The translations under genes were made by a program, and so were the position numbers. The notes under the pieces were generated by a model. The model saw only the letters and a list, made by a program, of their open reading frames with translations, had not been told where the DNA came from and did no database searches. 64,000 nucleotides of DNA from Anaeramoeba flamelloides (lineage: Eukaryota > Metamonada > Anaeramoebidae): assembly GCA_027625915.1 (NCBI GenBank), contig JANTQA010000012.1, positions 1,891,001 through 1,955,000 of the forward strand. Direction: 5' to 3'. This document shows, piece by piece, positions 57,934 to 64,000 of this stretch. Every line of letters begins with the position of its first letter. Position 1 is the first letter of the stretch.

Positions 57934-58391
57934 TACCGGACATGAAAAAAATCCCTGACAAGATTTTTAATTGTGAATATTAGTAAAATTTTGTCTAATT
58001 TCAATGAAATCCTTATTATAAATAACCAATTTTTTTATGAGATTAGTAATAAACCTACCTAAAGTTCACCAAAGTAAGGTGTCTCTAGAATACTCGAGTA
58101 ATTGTTTGATAGCCATATGTTGATCAACTTTTTTTGAAAAACAATCCAGTTTTATTGAGGTTTACTAGAGTTTGGAAAATGATAATTTTTCTTCTTGTTT
58201 TTTGATTGGTTGAATGGTGTTTTGAACAAGTGTGATTTCATCAATCATCATTCTAATAAGTGGGGGGGTTATAATTGAAAAAGTTCGATTCTTAAAAAAA
58301 GGAATTTGATTGTAAATAGCTGAAATTACATAATAATTTTACTAATATTCACAATTAAAAATCTTGTCCGGGATTTTTTTCATGTCCGGTA
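57934..58391. mobile_element. TIR element family F, copy 2 (458 bp), well-preserved arms
   Basis: The left end TACCGGACATGAAAAAAATC is mirrored by GATTTTTTTCATGTCCGGTA-type text at the right end. The arms continue for about 57 bp with one mismatch (CTGACAAG versus CGGACAAG). Outside them AAAAAA/TTTTTT and a worn GTAGGG/CACTGC pair suggest the true ends are CAGTG-like. The interior matches the 30.8 kb copy and has no reading frame. Confidence 0.8.
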
Positions 58392-58684
58392 TTTTTTTCA
58401 CTGCTCTATATTTGAAAAAAAAAATTTTTTTTTGCACACGCTTTGTTAAAATAATATTTTTGACCGGTTTTTGTAAAAATAATTATCTTGAAAAGAGTTC
58501 CATATAAATAAAAAATAATAAAAGGGGTGATTTTATTGATTTAATGAGAATTTTTTTTTGATTTTGGAATGTTAACCATCATTAATTATTAGATATAAAT
58601 TCTGTTTTTTTTTTTTTTTTTTCTTTTGGAATTAATTTTTTGATATTTTTTTAAAGAGTTCTTGTAGGTTAAATTATAAACTCT

Positions 58685-58884
58685 TTTTCAAAAATTGTGA
58701 CTCACCTGAAATAATAAATTGAAAAAAAAAATAATTATCCTTTAGTATTCAAGAACAATTAATAACTAAATCTGATTGGTAATTCACTTTTAAGTCATTC
58801 TAAATGTATAAAAGCCTGATATATTAAAAATTAAAATAAAAATAAAACCAAAAACTAAAAAAAAGTGAGTCACAATTTTTGAAA
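58685..58884. mobile_element. Fold-back MITE with GTGAGTCAC arms, 200 bp
   Basis: TTTTCAAAAATTGTGACTCAC on the left (one base beyond twenty shared) is mirrored by GTGAGTCACAATTTTTGAAA on the right. Between them the text is AT-rich without a frame. A lone matching arm, GTGAGTCAAAAATTTTGAAA, stands at 59238-59262. Confidence 0.7.
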
Positions 58885-59558
58885 TGAGTATTACGGATTT
58901 TTTATTACTGAACTTTCACTGAAAAAAAGTTGAACAACAAGATTTTTTATGATAATTAAATTCATTTTAAAGACATTACATAGTCTCAATTTTCTTTATG
59001 ATTATTTCTCTTTTTCGAAGATCTTTTTTTTTTTTCCACATGATCTTTTGTAAAAAATATCAAAAAAGAAAATGAAAGAAAAATTTTTGAAAAAAAAAAA
59101 ACAAAAGAAAAATTAGAAAAAGCACTACTAAAATTTGCAAAATTAGAAAAAATGATTCTCATCCAAAAATTTGAAAACATTTTTTTGTTTTAAATACTGG
59201 AATAAACCCTAAAAACAACCCCCATTAACATTATAAAGTGAGTCAAAAATTTTGAAAAATAGATTATTATCTGTTTAAAGGGAGAAGATTTATTTTGTAT
59301 TTATAAGGGTATTCTTTATGGTATTTAAAAAAGGTGTGTTGTTATCATACTTTTGTATTTCTTTACTTTTCTTTTTCAATGGTTTTGATTTACAATAATG
59401 ATTTTGAATACATTTTCACACTATAATAAATATAAATATTTAAAGAGGTATTAAATGTTTGGTCATTCAAAAAGGAATCTTAGGGGAAAGGTGTGTTAAA
59501 GGTTTCGCAGAAAATTACAGAAGATAACTGGTTCATAGGTCATAAAAGTATAAAATTT

Positions 59559-62500
59559 TTATTTCAACATTAGAAATATTTAATTTCTTAAATAATTATT
59601 GTGTTATTAGATTTTTAAGGAAAGGAAATAATAAACTTGTAATTTGGGAAAATCTCGAAAAAATAAAAACTTTTAAAAGAATATTAATAAATAAACAAAA
59701 AAATATTCCAAATGATTTATATATAAAACATTTTTTTGAAGAACAAAGAAAGATTATTAATAAAATGTTCTAAAAAAATGAAAAATAAAAATCAAAAAAT
59801 AAATATTAATATAGCCTCTTTAAATATTTGTGGCTTGAATAATTCAAATAAAATTTTTAAATTAGAATCTTTTTTTATTAAAATGTAATATCGATATTTG
59901 TTTAATACAAGAATCCAAAATAACAAAAAAAACCAACTTTCACAAACCATTTCTCTGTGAATAAAAAATCTTATGGAAATAATGGAAATAAGGGTGGTTT
60001 ACTAATAATAATAAAAAAAGATATTTCTAGAATTTTTTCGTGAAATATTAATTGCTGATTTAGATGTAATGGGAATACAATTTACTGATTTAATCATTAT
60101 TAATATATATCGGAGAAATGACCGAAATATTGAAATTAATAAAAAAATAATAAATATCTTAAGAAAATACCAAAACAATAAAACAATTATTGGTGGTGAT
60201 TTTAATTTAAATGAAAATAAAATAAAATTATTTGAAAAATTTAATTTTAAAATATTTCTTAATAATAAACCAAGTAGAAAACCAAACAATTTGGATTATT
60301 TTTTTAACAAATTTTAATAATTTAAAACTCAATAAATCAAAGACTATCAAAAATTTTATTAGTGATCATAATACAATTATGAATAAATTTGAAATAAACT
60401 CAAATTGGGAAATCAATGATATCTATAAAATTAAAGATATTCCAACATTTCAAGAAGACTTTCTCCAATTCTTTTCTCGGCAGAATTTTAATTTAAATGA
60501 AGAAAATTTTATTTTATTTAAAAAAAAAAAATAAACAGAAAGAAAGAATAGTATTTGATATCAAACAAGATAAATTAAAAATTAATAATTTACTTTATAA
60601 ATTGTTTGATAAAAATGAAACTTTACATAAAATCAAAAAAATTAATGAATTAAATTACTTAAAATTACTTTATCAAATAAATGAAGAATATAATAAAAAT
60701 AAAAACTTTTGGTAAACATTAAATAAAATAAGAGAAACTTCTACAAAAATGTTTTTAAATAATGAAACCATATTCACAGTGTATAACGATTTTGTAAAAT
60801 CAATTAGTCAAAAAAGGTAATACAAATATAATTAATTATATTAAAAAATTTAAAATTAATAAAAATTCATTAAATCCAATTGACATAAAGGAAATTTTTG
60901 ATCAAGATAAAATTAAAGAAATAATCAAATTTCAAAAAAATAAATCAGTTAAAGAATTTGACAAAATAAATCATTATAAGTTTATAAAAAAACCAACCAA
61001 TTCAATATTTATTAAATTATAATTATTTTATTAAAACAGTTCAAAATATTTTTTTTAAATTGGATAACAGACGAAACTGAAAAAAGTATAAATTTTATTA
61101 AAAAAAGAAATTTATTATTTATTCATAAATCGGGAGATGAAGGCGAACCATTAAATTATCGACCTATCTCTATAAATCAATCTCTTCCAAGATTTTTTTT
61201 AAAATTAATATACATTGGAATTCAAGACTCATGGGACTTGATTTCAAAAAAACAATTTGGATTTAAAAAATATTTTGGAACAAGAATTGCTGTTTTAAAT
61301 TTATTAAGAAAATTTAAAAAAATAAAAAATAAAAATAAAAATACAGAATACTTTGTAGTTACTATAGACATACAAAAAATTTTTGACTCTATACAACACT
61401 CGTTAATATATCAATTTATCAAAAAATTTATCAAAAATGAAACAATTAAAAATTGGCTCTTGAGATATTACAAAAAAGAAGGAATTGGAGTTTATCAAGG
61501 AGATCCCTTATCACCAATTATCTTCGCATTTATATCTCATTTCCTACTAGAAAAGTTAAAAACTTTAGCTGTTCATGTTCAAATGTATGCAGATGATCTT
61601 ATTCTTATTATGAAAGGGCCATTAATCTCTCTAAAAAATAATTTAGAAAGTATTTTTGAAATAATAAAAAGATTCGGGATGAACCCACATAATAAAAAAA
61701 CCAAATATAAAAAAGAATTAAAAGATATTTTTTATCTTGGGATTTGGTTAAAAAAAACACACATCTTGAATATAATTTCAAAAAAGTAGAAAAGTCCTTG
61801 GAAACACTTAATCGATTGTTTCAAAAAAAATAAACTCAACAATGGAGTCAAAATAACTTCTTTCAAAGCTCTCATTTTAAGTCAACTTTATTATGGTCTT
61901 GAAATATTTGACTTGAAACAAAATGATTTTGAAAGAATTGATAGATTTATCAATAAATCAGTCACAAATTTCCTACAAATTAATATCCATTCACCTCGAT
62001 TAATTTATAAAACTGAAGCAAAAATTGATCTCGCTAGATTAAAAAATATACCGAAGAAAATATAAATTGATAGAAAAATTAGATTTCTTAAATTTAAAAA
62101 AAATTAAAAAACAATACTAAATTTTCGAAAATTGGAAAATGAAAATATTAATTGGCACACTAAGGGATTAAAATTATTAGATTTAGAATTAAAAGTTTTT
62201 TGATTAACCAAATTGGAAAATTCACCTAGTTGGAAAGTTCAACAATATCTAAAAATTATAAAACAACAAAATTGCAATTTCAAACAACAAAAAATATTTA
62301 AACTGGAAAGCTTCAAAAAACAATTCTAAAATTTCGAAATTTTACTAATTGTTTAAATAGGTACTCTTATGTAACAAGTAAAAATAAAAATAAAAATTGT
62401 GATTTATGTAAAGAAAAGTTAAATATTGATATCATTGAAGATTTCGATCATTTTTTTATGGGACTGTCCGGCCTATAAAATAAATCGAAAAATCTGGATA

Positions 62501-62700
62501 TCTGAATTTTTTGAAAAAATTAAAAAATTAATAATATCGGAGATATTATTAATAAAAAGAATTCATCATATATATTATCATTAGTAAGTGATAATAAAAT
62601 TTGTGATTCTTTAACAAAATTTCTAAAAAAAGTTTAGAAATTAGGGCACACAGGAGAAAAGCAATTTTCTCTCTTCAAAAATAAAAAAAAAAAAAAAAAA
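59559..62700 (+). mobile_element. LINE (APE-type non-LTR retrotransposon), 5'-truncated and broken
   Basis: The 5' end keeps the last ~70 codons of ORF1 (FLNNYCVIRFLRKGNNKLVIW ... RKIINKMF, then TAA). ORF2 begins near 59777 with IASLNICGL. It shows endonuclease motifs in order: CLIQES, IIGGDFNLNENK, NNLDYFF and SDHNTI. Reverse transcriptase motifs follow: NYRPISIN, KKQFGFKKYFGTR, TIDIQKIFDSIQ, GVYQGDPLSPIIF and YADDLILIM (about 61580-61610). A C-terminal CDLC ... DHFF Cys/His knuckle lies at about 62398-62470. ORF2 is split over several frames with in-frame stops, so it is inactive. A run of A's at 62678-62703 is the tail. AAAAGTATAAAATTTT stands on both sides (59543-59558 and 62701-62716) as target-site duplication. 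No RNase H was seen. The clade is uncertain. Confidence 0.85.
61238..61789 (+). pseudogene. LINE reverse transcriptase core, longest surviving ORF2 segment
   Basis: This 183-codon stretch holds the palm and fingers of the reverse transcriptase: QFGFKKYFGTRIAVLNLL, FVVTIDIQKIFDSI, GVYQGDPLSP and QMYADDLILIM. The catalytic Asp residues (DIQKIFD and YADD) are intact. It ends in a stop 24 bases after the thumb begins, and the text resumes in another frame, so it is only a part of the former ORF2. Confidence 0.85.
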
Positions 62701-62716
62701 AAAAGTATAAAATTTT

Positions 62717-64000
62717 AATCTAAAAAAATTTTGATTTAATGTTAAATTAATTTTTTTCCATTTTTTAATTTCCCCAAAAAATAAGAAAATTAATGTAATC
62801 TTAACAATGGATTTATGATTCAAAAAGGGTTGTTACAATGAATATATTGAGTATGTTCAAGAAATTGGTCACAAGAGGGTTAGAAAGGTTTGTTGAAGAA
62901 AAAGAGGGGTTGAAAAAAATTCCATTGAAATGCTTTTATCACATATTGTTGTTCCATATATCTATAAATAAAAAACTATCTAATTTTTACAAATTTTCCA
63001 TCTGGACAAAAAAGTGAAACAGGAAAAAAAAAATTTAACATATTTTTTAATTGGAAAACTTGACTGAAAGACAAGAAATCACAAAAACCTGAAAATTCAA
63101 AACAAGAACCATTAATAAAAGAAAAAATAAATGATACAAGGCAAAATGGAGGATTAAACACAATAACACTTTTTTAACGCTCTCTTTTGGTAAGGGTTCT
63201 TCTTTGATTGATCTATTATTAAAAATTTCTTAAAAAATTGAACTTTTTTTGAGATCTCCTAAACCATTTCTTGGATTTTGATAAAAAAGGGGATTTATTT
63301 TTTTTTTATTGGTTTGATTGAAAATAATATAATGAATTATTCTTTGAAGTTAATTTTTTTTCTTCTATTAGTTGATTTTACTTTTCTTTTTTATAAGGTT
63401 TCCAATTAAAAATCTGTGTTGAACTTTTTTTTCTATTTCAGTTTTTTTTTACCATTGGCTAATTTTCATAGGATCACTGAATGCGAAATTCCTCAGAACC
63501 TTTCCCACAGTACCCTTCAATCCAATTTGTCTTGAAAATGGCAATAGATTTTTTCAGAAAAACCAATACAAAAAAAAAAAAAATGTCACATTATTAGACC
63601 AAATATTTTTGGTATATTTGATAATGGAAATTTTATTCAAATATCAAATAGAGTAAACTCTACTATCGAAAGTATTGTTAGGGAACTTTTTTTCCAAGAA
63701 AACACAAAAAGAATAAAAAGGACCAAAAAATCTCAGAGAAAAAAACAAATCTTGGTAAAGTATTATTATTATTTGTAGAGACGTTGGAACAATTAAAGTA
63801 GCCCAAGGATCAAAAATCATAAACATTGCGATCTTTTAAACTTAGTGTTGTTTATTGTGAATGTTTGAAATGATCATTATTTTTCATGTAAGAAAATTGT
63901 GATTGCTTTTCTTTTTTATTATCAGGTTTCTTAAAAGGGGTGTTTGAGTTTAGGTATCTAAAAATTTCCTTTGAGGGTTTTTAATTAAAAAATACAGTCA
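62717..64000. other. Right end of window, no gene seen
   Basis: No exon supported, including the missing Rab2 P-loop exon. Family U copy 2 is at about 63150-63480. The last eight bases, TACAGTCA, equal the start of the 199 bp fold-back MITE at 26300, so another copy may begin at the edge. Confidence 0.5.
63150..63480 (+). repeat. Dispersed repeat family U, copy 2
   Basis: GGGTTCTTCTTTGATTGAT, TTTGAAGTTAATTTTTTTTC and AACTTTTTTTTCTATTTCAG match the order at 47540-47800. Diverged, without reading frame or clear ends. Confidence 0.55.

Noticed and set aside
62641-63161. Two minus-strand frames of about 60 codons after the LINE
   Set aside because: One covers the LINE A tail and the other is low-complexity Phe/Ser; neither fits a Rab2 first exon.

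Overview
This window looks like nuclear DNA of a very AT-rich, free-living amoeboid protist. Spliced protein genes have GT...AG introns, intergenic DNA is long and repeat-filled, and proteins carry Asn, Lys/Glu and Lys/Asn runs coded by (AAT)n and (GAAAAA)n tracts. TAA, TAG and TGA all end genes, so the code appears standard. The gene set (RCC1-filamin protein, PAS protein with a basic low-complexity tail, TTC13-like TPR protein, divergent porin, Tra1/TRRAP, Rab2, uL11) and the style of low-complexity tracts suggest an Anaeramoeba-like amoeba to me. A dictyostelid or other amoebozoan cannot be excluded from sequence alone.

Layout. 1-6119 (-): N-terminal part of a Tra1/TRRAP HEAT-repeat protein that runs off the left edge, with two small candidate introns. 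6120-11478: gene-poor. 11479-12489 (-): PAS-domain protein. 12490-18546: TIR and fold-back elements. 18547-21534 (-): RCC1-type and filamin-type repeat protein. 21535-29134: repeats, a near-perfect 199 bp fold-back MITE and a third copy of the 530 bp TIR element. 29135-30526 (-): bifunctional prokaryote-type CoaBC with a targeting-like leader. 32059-32676 (+): small membrane-anchored cupin of a bacterial/phage type. 32677-39964: degenerate repeats. 39965-41219 (+): VDAC-like porin with tiny internal exons. 43868-44682 (-): ribosomal protein uL11 (RPL12), two exons. 48057-51139 (+): TTC13-like TPR protein, two exons. 53078-57811 (-): Rab2 GTPase with a 4.0 kb intron; its first exon(s) must lie upstream, probably past the right edge. 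59559-62700 (+): 5'-truncated, broken LINE with a 16 bp target-site duplication, probably inside the upstream Rab2 intron.

Functionally these are mostly unrelated housekeeping genes: chromatin co-activation (Tra1), translation (uL11), ER-Golgi traffic (Rab2), organelle outer-membrane transport (porin) and coenzyme A synthesis (CoaBC). The two best candidates for lateral acquisition, CoaBC and the cupin, are 1.5 kb apart, intron-free and visibly richer in G+C than their surroundings. The most unusual non-gene signal is a family of about 530 bp TIR elements at 14.7, 16.6 and 27.3 kb, with a worn copy at 53.7 kb. One copy keeps a 99-codon open frame that reads like a secreted domain.
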